A DNA stretch of 64,000 bases from ZC4RG42 sp036676355 (GTDB lineage Bacteria; Pseudomonadota; Gammaproteobacteria; Burkholderiales; SG8-39): positions 1 through 64,000 of the forward strand of contig JAKFDA010000085.1 of NCBI GenBank assembly GCA_036676355.1. Direction: 5' to 3'. Both the position numbers and the translations under genes were made by a program. Position 1 is the stretch's first letter. Each line of letters opens with the position of its first letter. The notes beneath the pieces are model-generated. The model made no database searches. It had not been told where the DNA came from and saw only the letters and a list, made by a program, of their open reading frames with translations. Below, piece by piece: positions 1 to 7,782 of the stretch.

Positions 1-323
1 CCGACTCCATATGACAGTTGTGCGCCTATACCAAAAATATGTAAGCTGCCGCCGCGGCGCCTCGTATCAGGGTGCGGCACAACCGTAGCAGGCTGTCGGA
101 GGTCGACTTTGAGCAGCTGCTGTGTGGTCTGTTCGATGTCTTTTCTGTCGCCTGCAACTTCGCTAAGGAGCGTGCCGGGCGGGTGAGAACGACATTCTAA
201 AAACGACGACGCCTCGCATAGCGAGGTCGATCGTTCTCGTCTCCTGGCTGCAGCACATCCGCGATTCGTACCGGGCACATCGGTCGATCGGGATGGCATG
301 CATTCAACGGAGAAGGAGAAGCG
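1..323. other. upstream region of the MHS transporter, no gene seen
   Basis: I recognise no protein in this stretch. It holds a nested inverted repeat: GAGAACGA (185-192) can pair with TCGTTCTC (231-238), and inside lies a tight hairpin CCTCGC-ATA-GCGAGG (212-226). No T-run follows, so it is not a clear terminator; it may be a leader structure or operator for the transporter. A good ribosome binding site AAGGAG lies at 313-318, five bases before the ATG at 324. Confidence 0.5.
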
Positions 324-1955
324 ATGTCGACTGCACAGTCCTCAACCGCCGACGGCATATCGCGCGGCCGTCCTGCGGATTTCAAGCCGGAAGAAAAGCG
401 CGTCATCTTTGCCTCATCGCTCGGCACGGTTTTCGAGTGGTACGATTTCTACCTTTACGCCACCCTGGCTCCTTTCTTTGCCCGGTTGTTTTTTCCGCCA
501 GGCAACGATACCGCCGCACTACTCGCAAGCTTCGCCACCTATGCCGCCGGCTTTCTGGTGCGCCCATTCGGTGCACTGGTTTTCGGTCGCGTCGGCGACA
601 TCGTCGGACGTAAGTACACGTTCCTCATCACGATCATCTGCATGGGGGCCGCGACATTTGCGGTGGGCCTGTTGCCTACTTTCGAGACCATCGGCTGGGC
701 AGCGCCGATCGTTCTCGTAACACTGCGTCTGGTACAGGGTCTCGCACTCGGTGGCGAATATGGCGGCGCGGCGACGTACGTAGCCGAGCACGCGGCGGAA
801 AACCGACGCGGCTACGACACGAGTTGGATTCAGACCACTGCGACACTGGGCTTTTTCCTCTCGCTCGCAGTGATCATGGTCTGCCGTACGACGATTTCAG
901 CGGATGAGTTCTCCGACTGGGGCTGGCGCATTCCGTTCCTCCTTTCGCTCATTCTGCTGATCTTCTCGGTCTATATCCGGCTCAAGCTGGAAGAGTCGCC
1001 GGTGTTCAAGAAAATCAAGAGCGAAGGCAAGACATCGAAGGCGCCTCTGACCGAAAGTTTCGCCAACTGGAGCAACGGCAAGATCGTGCTACTCGCGCTG
1101 CTCGGTGCGACCGCCGGCCAAGGCGTTGTGTGGTACACGGGCCAGTTCTATGCGTTGTTCTTCTTGCAGATCACGCTCAAGCTCGATTACCAGTTAACCT
1201 ACATCCTGATCGCCATTTCGCTGTTGATCGGCACGCCGTTCTTCATTTTCTTCGGCTGGTTATCCGATCGCATCGGGCGGAAGAAGATCATCATGGCCGG
1301 TTGCCTGCTGGCCGCCCTGACCTACTTCCCGCTATTCCAGGGTCTGACGCATTATGTCAATCCGGCGCTTGAGTCGGCGTTGGCGCGAACGCCGGTCACG
1401 GTCGCCGCCGACGATTGCAGTGTGCACATTTTCGTCGGCCCCTGGACGCGCTTCTCGGAGTGCGACAAGGCAAAGGACTTTCTTACCAAGCAGGGCATTT
1501 CGTTTAAGTCGGTGGCTGCCGCGAACGGTCAGGCTGTCGTGACGAAAATCGGCGATATCGAACTGCGCGGCTGGAACGAAGCCGAATACAAGGCCGCTCT
1601 CAAAACCGCAGGCTTCCCCGCAAAGGCCGATCCCGCGCAGGTCAACTGGTTCATGACTGAATTGATCCTCGTGATCATGGTGATCTACGTAACGATGGTT
1701 TACGGCCCGATCGCGGCGTTCCTGGTGGAGTTGTTCCCCGCCCGCATCCGCTATACGTCGATGTCGCTGCCTTATCACATCGGCAACGGTTGGTTCGGCG
1801 GCATGCTGCCGCTGCTCGCCACGGCGACGGTGGCCGCGACCGGCAACATCTACTACGGCCTGTGGTATCCGATCATCGTGGCCGTGATGACGCTGGTCAT
1901 CGGCACGTTGTTCCTGCGTGAAACGAAGGATCACAAGGTGCGCGTCGACCTTTAG
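324..1955 (+). CDS. MFS transporter, metabolite:H+ symporter (MHS) family
   Basis: Inner-membrane proton-coupled carrier of the proline/betaine, alpha-ketoglutarate or shikimate type (543 aa); the substrate cannot be read from sequence. The N-terminal part has the MHS signature around GTVFEWYDFYLYATLAPFF, the loop motif GRVGDIVGRKYTF and the second-half loop SDRIGRKK. Membrane segments are plentiful on both sides. Between the second-half loop and the last helices sits an extra soluble segment of about 80 residues (roughly 358-438) with a glutaredoxin-like strand/helix pattern but no CxxC. Such insertions occur in some betaproteobacterial MHS proteins. The start is set by AAGGAG five bases upstream. 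The gene is followed by a strong terminator, so it is probably monocistronic. Confidence 0.85.
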   Translation: MSTAQSSTADGISRGRPADFKPEEKRVIFASSLGTVFEWYDFYLYATLAPFFARLFFPPGNDTAALLASFATYAAGFLVRPFGALVFGRVGDIVGRKYTFLITIICMGAATFAVGLLPTFETIGWAAPIVLVTLRLVQGLALGGEYGGAATYVAEHAAENRRGYDTSWIQTTATLGFFLSLAVIMVCRTTISADEFSDWGWRIPFLLSLILLIFSVYIRLKLEESPVFKKIKSEGKTSKAPLTESFANWSNGKIVLLALLGATAGQGVVWYTGQFYALFFLQITLKLDYQLTYILIAISLLIGTPFFIFFGWLSDRIGRKKIIMAGCLLAALTYFPLFQGLTHYVNPALESALARTPVTVAADDCSVHIFVGPWTRFSECDKAKDFLTKQGISFKSVAAANGQAVVTKIGDIELRGWNEAEYKAALKTAGFPAKADPAQVNWFMTELILVIMVIYVTMVYGPIAAFLVELFPARIRYTSMSLPYHIGNGWFGGMLPLLATATVAATGNIYYGLWYPIIVAVMTLVIGTLFLRETKDHKVRVDL

Positions 1956-1974
1956 GCGCGTTGACGGTGATGCA

Positions 1975-2003
1975 AAGGCGCGCTCGAGGGCGCGCCTTTT
2001 TTT
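1975..2003 (+). terminator. rho-independent terminator after the MHS transporter
   Basis: Nine-base perfect stem AAGGCGCGC (1975-1983) / GCGCGCCTT (1990-1998), loop of six, followed by a run of seven T (1997-2003). It lies 20 bases after the stop codon. Confidence 0.9.
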
Positions 2004-2115
2004 GGACTCGATCGCCGGCCGGCGGGGATCTGGCGCGCCGGGCCGCGTCGTGGCACAGTGGTCACGCAGCGCACGATTCGATTCCGCTGACGCTCATTTA
2101 GCTCTGACCGCCCGC

Positions 2116-2880
2116 ATGGATTGGAACCCGACGCATTATCGAAAATTTTCCGCAGCGCGACTGCGGCCCGCAATCGACCTGCTCGCGCGCATCGATCTCG
2201 AATCGCCGCGGATCATTGTCGATCTCGGCTGTGGCGAGGGCGCGGCAACGCGCCTGCTGCGCGAGCGTTGGCCGCATGCGGAACTGACCGGCGTGGACAA
2301 TTCCGAAGCGATGTTGCATGTCGCAATGCAGGAATCCGATGCGGTGCGATGGCGGCACGGTGATCTTGCGCAATGGCGATCGCTACAGCCGGTCGATCTG
2401 CTGTTTTCCAATGCCGCGTTGCACTGGCTGCCGGACCATGAGCGGCTGTTCCTCCGTTTACTGGAAGACGTCGCCCCCGGTGGTGTGCTGGCAGCGCAGA
2501 TGCCACGTAACTTTCACTCACCTTCGCATACGCTCATCGCCGATATTGCAATGAGTGGCCCATGGCGAGACAAGCTCGCTCCGCTTGTGCGCCCACCGCC
2601 GGTAGCCGAACCGGCCTTCTATTACGACCTGCTCTCGCCGGTCGTCCGACGCCTCGACATCTGGGAGACCGAGTACCTGCACCCGCTGCGTGGCGATCAC
2701 CCGGTCGCGGAATGGACTAAAGGCACCTGGCGCAAACCGTTTCTGGACGCGCTGACGAAGAACGAGAGGACGAAATTCGAACGCGCCTACCGTGATCGCG
2801 TTAGCGCCGCCTACCCGCCAGGACCCGATGGAACTGTGCTCTTTTCCTTCCGGCGGCTTTTCATCGTCGCGCATGTCTAG
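2116..2880 (+). CDS. tam: trans-aconitate 2-methyltransferase-like SAM methyltransferase
   Basis: Class I SAM-dependent methyltransferase, 254 aa from the ATG at 2116. The N-terminus MDWNPTHYRKFSAARLRPAIDLL and motif I DLGCGEGAATRLL followed by GVDNSEAML are typical of Tam, which methylates trans-aconitate and so detoxifies this inhibitor of the TCA cycle. An acidic region and FSNAALHWLPDH match the family's motif IV region. The length equals the usual 250-260 aa. An open frame extends upstream to 1918 but would overlap the transporter and its terminator, so the internal ATG is preferred. Other small-acid methyltransferases of this family are possible. Confidence 0.8.
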   Translation: MDWNPTHYRKFSAARLRPAIDLLARIDLESPRIIVDLGCGEGAATRLLRERWPHAELTGVDNSEAMLHVAMQESDAVRWRHGDLAQWRSLQPVDLLFSNAALHWLPDHERLFLRLLEDVAPGGVLAAQMPRNFHSPSHTLIADIAMSGPWRDKLAPLVRPPPVAEPAFYYDLLSPVVRRLDIWETEYLHPLRGDHPVAEWTKGTWRKPFLDALTKNERTKFERAYRDRVSAAYPPGPDGTVLFSFRRLFIVAHV

Positions 2881-2934
2881 ACCGCAGCAAGACATTTTAG
2901 GATGCGTGCGCGTTACAGGCGGCGGTGACGCTTG

Positions 2935-2964
2935 TTGACAATGGCGGTGCGCGATCCGTGGCAT
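2935..2964 (+). promoter_or_regulatory. possible promoter of the candidate sRNA
   Basis: A perfect -35 hexamer TTGACA lies at 2935-2940. The best -10 at 18-base spacing is TGGCAT (2959-2964), which is weak. The assignment rests mainly on the -35 and on the terminated short unit that follows. Confidence 0.3.
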
Positions 2965-3059
2965 CTTGGAAGCCACGTCTTCACCATGAAGCGTGATCTC
3001 CTTTGCCAGCTCCTCTGCCGGGCTGCACTTTAAACGCCTGCCTTCGCAGGCGTTTTTTT
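2957..3059 (+). ncRNA. candidate small RNA with two anti-SD motifs
   Basis: Non-coding stretch of about 100 bases after tam. It holds a hairpin CGTGGC (2957-2962) / GCCACG (2972-2977), then UCUCCUUU (2997-3004) and CUCCUCU (3010-3016). The second motif lies in the loop of a weak hairpin GCCAGC/GGCUGC (3005-3010 / 3021-3026). The unit ends in a strong terminator with a U7 tail. C/U-rich single-stranded loops that match Shine-Dalgarno sequences plus a U-tailed terminator are a usual layout of Hfq-dependent trans-acting sRNAs. The exact 5' end is unknown. The alternative is that it is only the 3' UTR of tam. Confidence 0.4.
3032..3059 (+). terminator. rho-independent terminator of the sRNA candidate / tam
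   Basis: AAACGCCTGC ... GCAGGCGTTTTTTT: a stem of about nine to ten bases with a four-base loop followed by a T run. It lies 150 bases past the tam stop. Confidence 0.9.
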
Positions 3060-3154
3060 GAAAATTTGATCTTGCCGCCGGCGATCGTCGACAAACTGTC
3101 ATATACGGCATGCATCATTGGCATCGTCACCACAGCAGCAAAGGGGCGCCAGCC

Positions 3155-3433
3155 ATGACGGGAAACCCGCCAACGCTCCGGCGTATTCAAGCGATACACG
3201 AGTCCATGATCGCGCTCGGAACGCTGCCGGGCGATTCGTCGTCTCTTGCGGTATGGTTGAGCGCCGAGATCGAACTGCTCGATCAATTGCGCGAGATTCT
3301 GGCGTGCGCGGCGCAGCTCGATGCACATGCCGTTCTTCCGCATGCGCATCTGCAAACTGCGAAAGAAATACTCGAAGCATCGATCGGCGCAAAATCGATT
3401 GCGCTCGATCTGCTGCGCAACCGCAATCATTGA
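3155..3433 (+). CDS. small hypothetical protein
   Basis: Predicted 92 aa, mostly helical by composition (IHESMIALGTLPGDSSSLAV, then LSAEIELLDQLREILACAAQ). I do not recognise a family. The ATG at 3155 is preferred over 3110 because AAGGGG lies at 3141-3146, eight bases upstream. There is no signal peptide or membrane segment. A longer frame runs antisense (2981-3478) but has an Arg/Gln/Met-rich, unstructured composition and looks like a shadow. Confidence 0.5.
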   Translation: MTGNPPTLRRIQAIHESMIALGTLPGDSSSLAVWLSAEIELLDQLREILACAAQLDAHAVLPHAHLQTAKEILEASIGAKSIALDLLRNRNH

Positions 3434-3527
3434 TTGATCCGCAACGGAGCGTAGCGCTAGCCGAAGAAGGCTCGCCAAACACCGGCGAGCCGCGATGTCC
3501 GCCCGCCCCGATGGCGCGATGCGTCGC

Positions 3528-3944
3528 TCAGTTCAGATCGTCGCGCCCTGGAAGGGGCAGCACGTCTATTCCTTCCTCGATCAACTCCTGCGTTTCGTTC
3601 GACGTGGCGGTGCCGCGTATCGCGCGCTTCGGCGCTTCGTCGTAGTGCATGCGACGCGCCTCTTCGGGGAATCGCCGCCCCACATCTTCGGTATGCGCAA
3701 TGATTGCATCGCGCAACTCGGATAGACGCATCCGCGCGTTGACCTCCGCGGCGGGTTCGGTTGCCGCAGGAGCCGGCGCGGCGAATCCACCGATGCGGGC
3801 GCTGGGCAGCTTTTCGATTTTCGGATCGGCGCACACCGGGCAGCTCAGTAATCCCTCCTGACACTGGCGATCAAAATCCTCCGCCGAGGCAAACCAGCCC
3901 TCGAAACGATGTTGACGCGTGCAGGCGAGTTCGAAAACGATCAT
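3528..3944 (-). CDS. DUF1178 family protein
   Basis: Small cytosolic protein of unknown function (138 aa) beginning MIVFELACTRQHRFEGWF, which is the family's typical N-terminus. A zinc-ribbon-like CxxC follows (LSCPVCADPKIEKLPSARIG). After an Ala/Pro-rich linker the C-terminal half carries the usual arginine-rich segment around DVGRRFPEEARRMHYDEAPK and the RGTATSNETQELIEEGI ending. An ATG six codons upstream is possible but the family starts here. The gene lies just downstream of tRNA-Leu on the same strand. Confidence 0.85.
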   Translation of the reverse strand: MIVFELACTRQHRFEGWFASAEDFDRQCQEGLLSCPVCADPKIEKLPSARIGGFAAPAPAATEPAAEVNARMRLSELRDAIIAHTEDVGRRFPEEARRMHYDEAPKRAIRGTATSNETQELIEEGIDVLPLPGRDDLN

Positions 3945-4032
3945 GTGTTGCTTCAGCACCAATCGGAAAGTCCTTACGATTGTAGCGAGTTGCTGAACGA
4001 ATGACCGGATTACGAATTTGTGAAATGCGCGT

Positions 4033-4119
4033 TGGTGCCCGGAGCCGGAGTCGAACCGGCATGGCCTCGCGGCCGAGGGATTTTAAGTCCCTTGCGTCTA
4101 CCTGTTTCGCCATCCGGGC
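4033..4119 (-). tRNA. tRNA-Leu (UAA)
   Basis: The minus strand folds into an 87-base tRNA with a long variable arm. The acceptor stem is GCCCGGA/TCCGGGC, the anticodon loop has TAA between GGGAC and AATCCC, the T arm is CCGGTTCGACTCCGG, and CCA is encoded (4033-4035). It is the last of three tRNAs after pgsA, in the same order as E. coli glyW-cysT-leuZ. Confidence 0.97.
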
Positions 4120-4175
4120 TTTCACCTAGGGGCCGCGACTAAGGTCGCGAGCCAGCGCAGCTGGGTGAGCGGGAG

Positions 4176-4227
4176 CAAAGTATGCCATTCCCTTAAAGCT
4201 ATGGAACTCGCAACAAAGTATGCCATT
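4176..4227. repeat. 14-base direct repeat between tRNA-Leu and tRNA-Cys
   Basis: CAAAGTATGCCATT occurs at 4176-4189 and again at 4214-4227. The first copy is followed by CCCTTA and the second by GCATAAGGG. No gene is seen here. It lies in the spacer of the tRNA transcript, so it could affect processing or simply be a small duplication. Confidence 0.6.
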
Positions 4228-4338
4228 GCATAAGGGATTGAACATGCGGAGAGCTGCGCTTGAAATGTTCGCCGAAGCCGGCGCATCAGCCGCGATCACA
4301 ACCTCTGCGGGAGCGTAGCTCGACGAAGAGGGACAAAC

Positions 4339-4412
4339 TGGAGGCGGGGGTCGGAATCGAACCGGCGTCCACGGCTTTGCAGGCCGCTGCATAACCACTC
4401 TGCCACCCCGCC
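4339..4412 (-). tRNA. tRNA-Cys (GCA)
   Basis: The minus strand gives a 74-base tRNA with acceptor GGCGGGG/CCCCGCC, D arm GGCAGAGTGGTTATGC, anticodon GCA in CCTGCAAA, T arm CCGGTTCGATTCCGA and an encoded CCA end at 4339-4341. It is the middle gene of the Gly-Cys-Leu cluster. Confidence 0.97.
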
Positions 4413-4498
4413 GCATGAGGCGCCGCGCTTGGCCGTTTGAGGATCGAAGCGCGGAAACTAAAAAGGGAAAGCATGAAGCCTTCCCTCGCATGAAATTT

Positions 4499-4574
4499 TG
4501 GAGCGGGAGACGAGTCTCGAACTCGCGACCTCAACCTTGGCAAGGTTGCGCTCTACCAACTGAGCTACTCCCGC
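4499..4574 (-). tRNA. tRNA-Gly (GCC)
   Basis: The minus strand gives a 76-base tRNA with acceptor GCGGGAG/CTCCCGC, D arm TAGCTCAGTTGGTAGAGC, anticodon GCC in CTTGCCAAG, T arm GCGAGTTCGAGACTCGT and encoded CCA. It is the first tRNA after pgsA and is probably part of the uvrC-pgsA transcript. Confidence 0.97.
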
Positions 4575-4642
4575 TGAGCGAGGCCGCATTCTACGCAGCC
4601 GAATAACGCGGGTCAAGCACGCCGCACATGTAAAACGCACGC

Positions 4643-5224
4643 TCAGATGGTCGTGCCGCGCCGTGCGAACGCGCGCGGACTTGCCAGTTTCAGGTAGTAG
4701 AACATCGACGCCAGGGTCAGCACCGCGGCGGCCCAGATCAGCCATGTGCCAAGCACCGCCGGTTGCAGCGGGCCGATCGGATCGTGGTATAGCAGCATCG
4801 GTACCGCGACCAATTGCGCGACGGTCTTGATCTTGCCGAGGAAGTTGACTGCAACGCTCTTCGTTTCGCCGATTTTTGCCATCCACTCACGCAATGCGGA
4901 GATGGTGATTTCGCGGCCGATGATGATGAACGCGAGCACCGCATCGACGCGCGAAAGGTCGACCAGCACGATCAGCGCGGCGGCCACGATGAGCTTGTCG
5001 GCGACCGGATCGAGGAAGGCGCCGAATGCGGAAGTCTGATTCCACTTGCGCGCCAGATAGCCGTCCAACCAGTCGGTCACGGCGGCGCCGGTGAAGACAA
5101 TGGTGGCAATCAGATTTTTCTCGGCCAGGGAGAACCAGCTTTCCGGCAAATAGAAAATCGCGACCAGCAGCGGAATCATGACGATCCGAAACCAGGTGAG
5201 AAAGATCGGTAGATTGAACGGCAC
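4643..5224 (-). CDS. pgsA: CDP-diacylglycerol--glycerol-3-phosphate 3-phosphatidyltransferase
   Basis: Integral inner-membrane enzyme (193 aa) that makes phosphatidylglycerol phosphate, the committed step to PG and cardiolipin. The CDP-alcohol phosphotransferase motif DG-x2-AR-x8-G-x3-D-x3-D is visible: TDWLDGYLARKWNQTSAFGAFLDPVADKL. The N-terminus (V/M)PFNLPIFLTWFRIVMIPLL is typical. The start is read as GTG at 5224, one base after the uvrC stop codon, with AGGGAG in the uvrC 3' end as binding site; the frame remains open further upstream inside uvrC but that part is unlike the family. The uvrC-pgsA-tRNA order is conserved in proteobacteria. Confidence 0.95.
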   Translation of the reverse strand: MPFNLPIFLTWFRIVMIPLLVAIFYLPESWFSLAEKNLIATIVFTGAAVTDWLDGYLARKWNQTSAFGAFLDPVADKLIVAAALIVLVDLSRVDAVLAFIIIGREITISALREWMAKIGETKSVAVNFLGKIKTVAQLVAVPMLLYHDPIGPLQPAVLGTWLIWAAAVLTLASMFYYLKLASPRAFARRGTTI

Positions 5225-5225
5225 G

Positions 5226-7034
5226 TCAGTGCAACTCCCTGTAGATGCGCTCGGCCAGGGTGCGGCTGATGCCTTCGACCTGCGCAAGATCTTCAATGCT
5301 CGCCGAAACCACGCCCTTGAGACCGCCGAAGCGCTCCAGTAACTGACGTCGGCGCTTGGCGCCCACGCCGCTTATTCCCTCGAGACTCGAGGTTACCCGT
5401 GCTTTCGCGCGCCGTGCGCGATGTCCGGTAATGGCGAAGCGATGTGCTTCGTCACGAATCTGCTGAATCAAATGCAGCCCCGGATTGTCGGGGGGCAACT
5501 GCAAACTGTGTTTGCCGTCCGCGAGGATCAGTTCTTCCATACCGGCTTTTCTTTCCGGCCCCTTGGCGACGCCGATCAACGCGATCTCACCCAGCCCCAG
5601 ATCTTCCAGCACGCCGCGCGCCACATTGATCTGACCGCGTCCGCCATCGATGAGGATCAAATCGGGGACAAGGCCCTCGCCGCGCGTGACTTTTTCGTAG
5701 CGTCGCTGCAGCACGCTGCGCATGGCGCCGTAATCGTCGCCCGGCGTGATCCCGGTGATGTTATAGCGTCTGTATTCGGAGGTTCGCATGCCGAGTTGAT
5801 CGTACACGACACAGGATGCCACTGTCGCCTCGCCTTGCGTATGGCTGATGTCAAAGCACTCGACGCGCTGCACCGAACCGGGCAAAGCGAGGGCCTCGCG
5901 CATGGCGGCAAGCCGCAATTCCTGTGTCCCTTGTTCGCGCACGCGCTGGGCCAGCGCATGTTGCGCGTTGCGCTGCGCCATTTCGAGCCACGCACGGCGT
6001 TCCGCGATGGGCCGGCTGGCGATCTGCACCGCATGGCCGGCAAGATCGGACAGCAGTCCGTCGAGTTCGTCCGTGTCGACGTCTTCGGCCAGCACGATGA
6101 CCGCCGGCACCGGGCTCTGGGCGTAGTGCTGCGCCAGAAAGGCGCTCACGATTTCGGCCGGAGCGTGATCCTCGGCGTGCTGCGGAAAAAAGCTCTTGTC
6201 GCCGAGATAGCGTCCGTTGCGCACCATGACGAGATTCACGCAGGTCATGCCGTGTTCGACCACACAGGCGACCGCGTCGGCGTCGAGCGCCTTGTTCACA
6301 TCGACGTATTGCCGGCCCTGCACGTTGGATAACGACTGAATGCGATCGCGAAATACCGCGGCCTGTTCGTAATCGTGCCGTTCCGCGGCCTCCTGCATGC
6401 GTTCCGCCAGCGCCGTGCGCACGTCATCTTCCCGACCCTCCATGAACATCAGCGCGTTATGCACATCGGCCTGGTAGCTCTGTTCATCCACCAGGCCGAC
6501 GCATGGCGCGGAACAGCGCTTGATCTGATGCAGCAGGCAGGGTCGCGTGCGGTTCATGAACACCGCATCTTCGCAGGTGCGCAAGTGAAACACCTTCTGC
6601 AACAACTGAATGCTTTCGCGCACCGCGCCGGCGTTGGGATACGGACCGAAGAAAGCATTCTTCTTGTCGAGCGCGCCGCGATGAAAGGCCAGACGCGGAT
6701 AGGGGTCGCCGCTGATCATCAGATAGGGGTAGGACTTGTCGTCGCGAAAGAGAATGTTGTAGCGCGGCGTGAGCGACTTGATGAGGTTGTTTTCCAGCAG
6801 CAGCGCTTCGGCTTCCGAGCGCGTCACGGTGATTTCCATCGCCGCGATCTGGCTGATCATCAACTGGATGCGCGGGCCGTGGCCGGTCTTCTGAAAATAG
6901 GAGGACACGCGCTTTTTCAGATCGCGCGCCTTGCCGACGTACAGCACATCGCCCGCTGCGCCGAGCATGCGATATACGCCGGGCATATGCGGAAGTCCGG
7001 CAAGAAAAGTGGCGCTGTCGAACACGGCGGGCAT
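5226..7034 (-). CDS. uvrC: excinuclease ABC subunit C
   Basis: Dual-incision nuclease of nucleotide excision repair, acting with UvrB on damaged DNA. From the ATG at 7034 it has 602 aa, the normal length. It has an N-terminal GIY-YIG nuclease (MPGVYRMLGAAGDVLYVGKA), the Cys-rich part (RPCLLHQIKRCSAPCVG), the UvrB-binding UVR motif (MQEAAERHDYEQAAVFRDR), an RNase H-like C-terminal nuclease (ECFDISHTQGE, LILIDGGRGQ) and tandem helix-hairpin-helix motifs at the end. The frame is open up to 7163, but the extra 43 residues are unlike UvrC and would overlap the uracil glycosylase gene. pgsA follows after one base. Confidence 0.97.
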   Translation of the reverse strand: MPAVFDSATFLAGLPHMPGVYRMLGAAGDVLYVGKARDLKKRVSSYFQKTGHGPRIQLMISQIAAMEITVTRSEAEALLLENNLIKSLTPRYNILFRDDKSYPYLMISGDPYPRLAFHRGALDKKNAFFGPYPNAGAVRESIQLLQKVFHLRTCEDAVFMNRTRPCLLHQIKRCSAPCVGLVDEQSYQADVHNALMFMEGREDDVRTALAERMQEAAERHDYEQAAVFRDRIQSLSNVQGRQYVDVNKALDADAVACVVEHGMTCVNLVMVRNGRYLGDKSFFPQHAEDHAPAEIVSAFLAQHYAQSPVPAVIVLAEDVDTDELDGLLSDLAGHAVQIASRPIAERRAWLEMAQRNAQHALAQRVREQGTQELRLAAMREALALPGSVQRVECFDISHTQGEATVASCVVYDQLGMRTSEYRRYNITGITPGDDYGAMRSVLQRRYEKVTRGEGLVPDLILIDGGRGQINVARGVLEDLGLGEIALIGVAKGPERKAGMEELILADGKHSLQLPPDNPGLHLIQQIRDEAHRFAITGHRARRAKARVTSSLEGISGVGAKRRRQLLERFGGLKGVVSASIEDLAQVEGISRTLAERIYRELH

Positions 7035-7131
7035 ACGAACGTTAGCGGGCTTGATTAAGGGTTTAACGGCTCCGGGGTCGCCGATCAGAGCGTTCGGGGG
7101 CAACCTGCGCGCACTCGCTACAAGCGGCGTC

Positions 7132-7782
7132 CTATCGCCCGAGGTATGCGGCGATATCGGCAAACACCGCTTCGAACATCTCGGTAGTCAGTCGTCGAGT
7201 CTGGGTATTGTATCGACTGCAGTGATAACTATCGTAGAGTCGCAGGCCATTGGGTAGATCGTGCACGGCGTGATGGCCGAAGCGATGGCCGTTCGCCTTC
7301 AACCCCAGCGCCATCAGAATTGCATCGTGCGCGATGCGACCCAGGGCGAGTACGGCGCGCGGTGGATAACTCGCCAGCTCAGCGGACAAATACTGATTGC
7401 AGCGCTTGATTTCATCGGTGTTCGGCTTGTTCGCTGGCGGCAGACACTTCACCGCATTGGTGACGCGACAACCGGACAACACGAGGCCGTCGTGCGGGTC
7501 CGCACTGCCGACCTGATTCGCATAGCCGTATTTGTAGAGTGTCTCGTACAATAGGATGCCGGCGTGGTCGCCGGTGAACGGGCGCCCCGTTCGGTTGGCG
7601 CCGTGCATGCCGGGGGCGAGACCGACGATGAGCAATCCGGCATTGGCGTCCCCGAACAATGGCACGGGGCGCGCGTAATAAGTCGGATGGGAATTTCGCA
7701 CGCCGGCGAGGAAGGTCGCCAGGCGCGGACACTGCACGCAATCGGCGTCGAACACGTCGGGGTTATAGCGCGAGCAGTTCAT
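7132..7782 (-). CDS. uracil-DNA glycosylase, family 5 (UDGb-like)
   Basis: Iron-sulfur uracil/hypoxanthine-DNA glycosylase for base excision repair (216 aa). Motif A, GLAPGMHGANRTGRPFTGD, lacks the acidic catalytic residue of families 1 and 4 and is diagnostic of family 5. Motif B is HCSRYNTQTRRLT. Cysteines in CVQCPRL, SGCRV and VKCLPP fit the 4Fe-4S ligands. The start ATG at 7782 overlaps the CDF stop codon by ATGA, showing translational coupling with the upstream gene. uvrC, also a repair gene, lies downstream. Confidence 0.88.
   Translation of the reverse strand: MNCSRYNPDVFDADCVQCPRLATFLAGVRNSHPTYYARPVPLFGDANAGLLIVGLAPGMHGANRTGRPFTGDHAGILLYETLYKYGYANQVGSADPHDGLVLSGCRVTNAVKCLPPANKPNTDEIKRCNQYLSAELASYPPRAVLALGRIAHDAILMALGLKANGHRFGHHAVHDLPNGLRLYDSYHCSRYNTQTRRLTTEMFEAVFADIAAYLGR

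Noticed and set aside
1918..2115. Longer N-terminus of the Tam-like methyltransferase
   Set aside because: It overlaps the transporter end and its terminator, and the family start MDWNP is internal at 2116.
2981..3478. Antisense frame over the small protein at 3155-3433 and the sRNA candidate
   Set aside because: Would run through a strong terminator; composition not protein-like, and the plus-strand frame has a better ribosome binding site.
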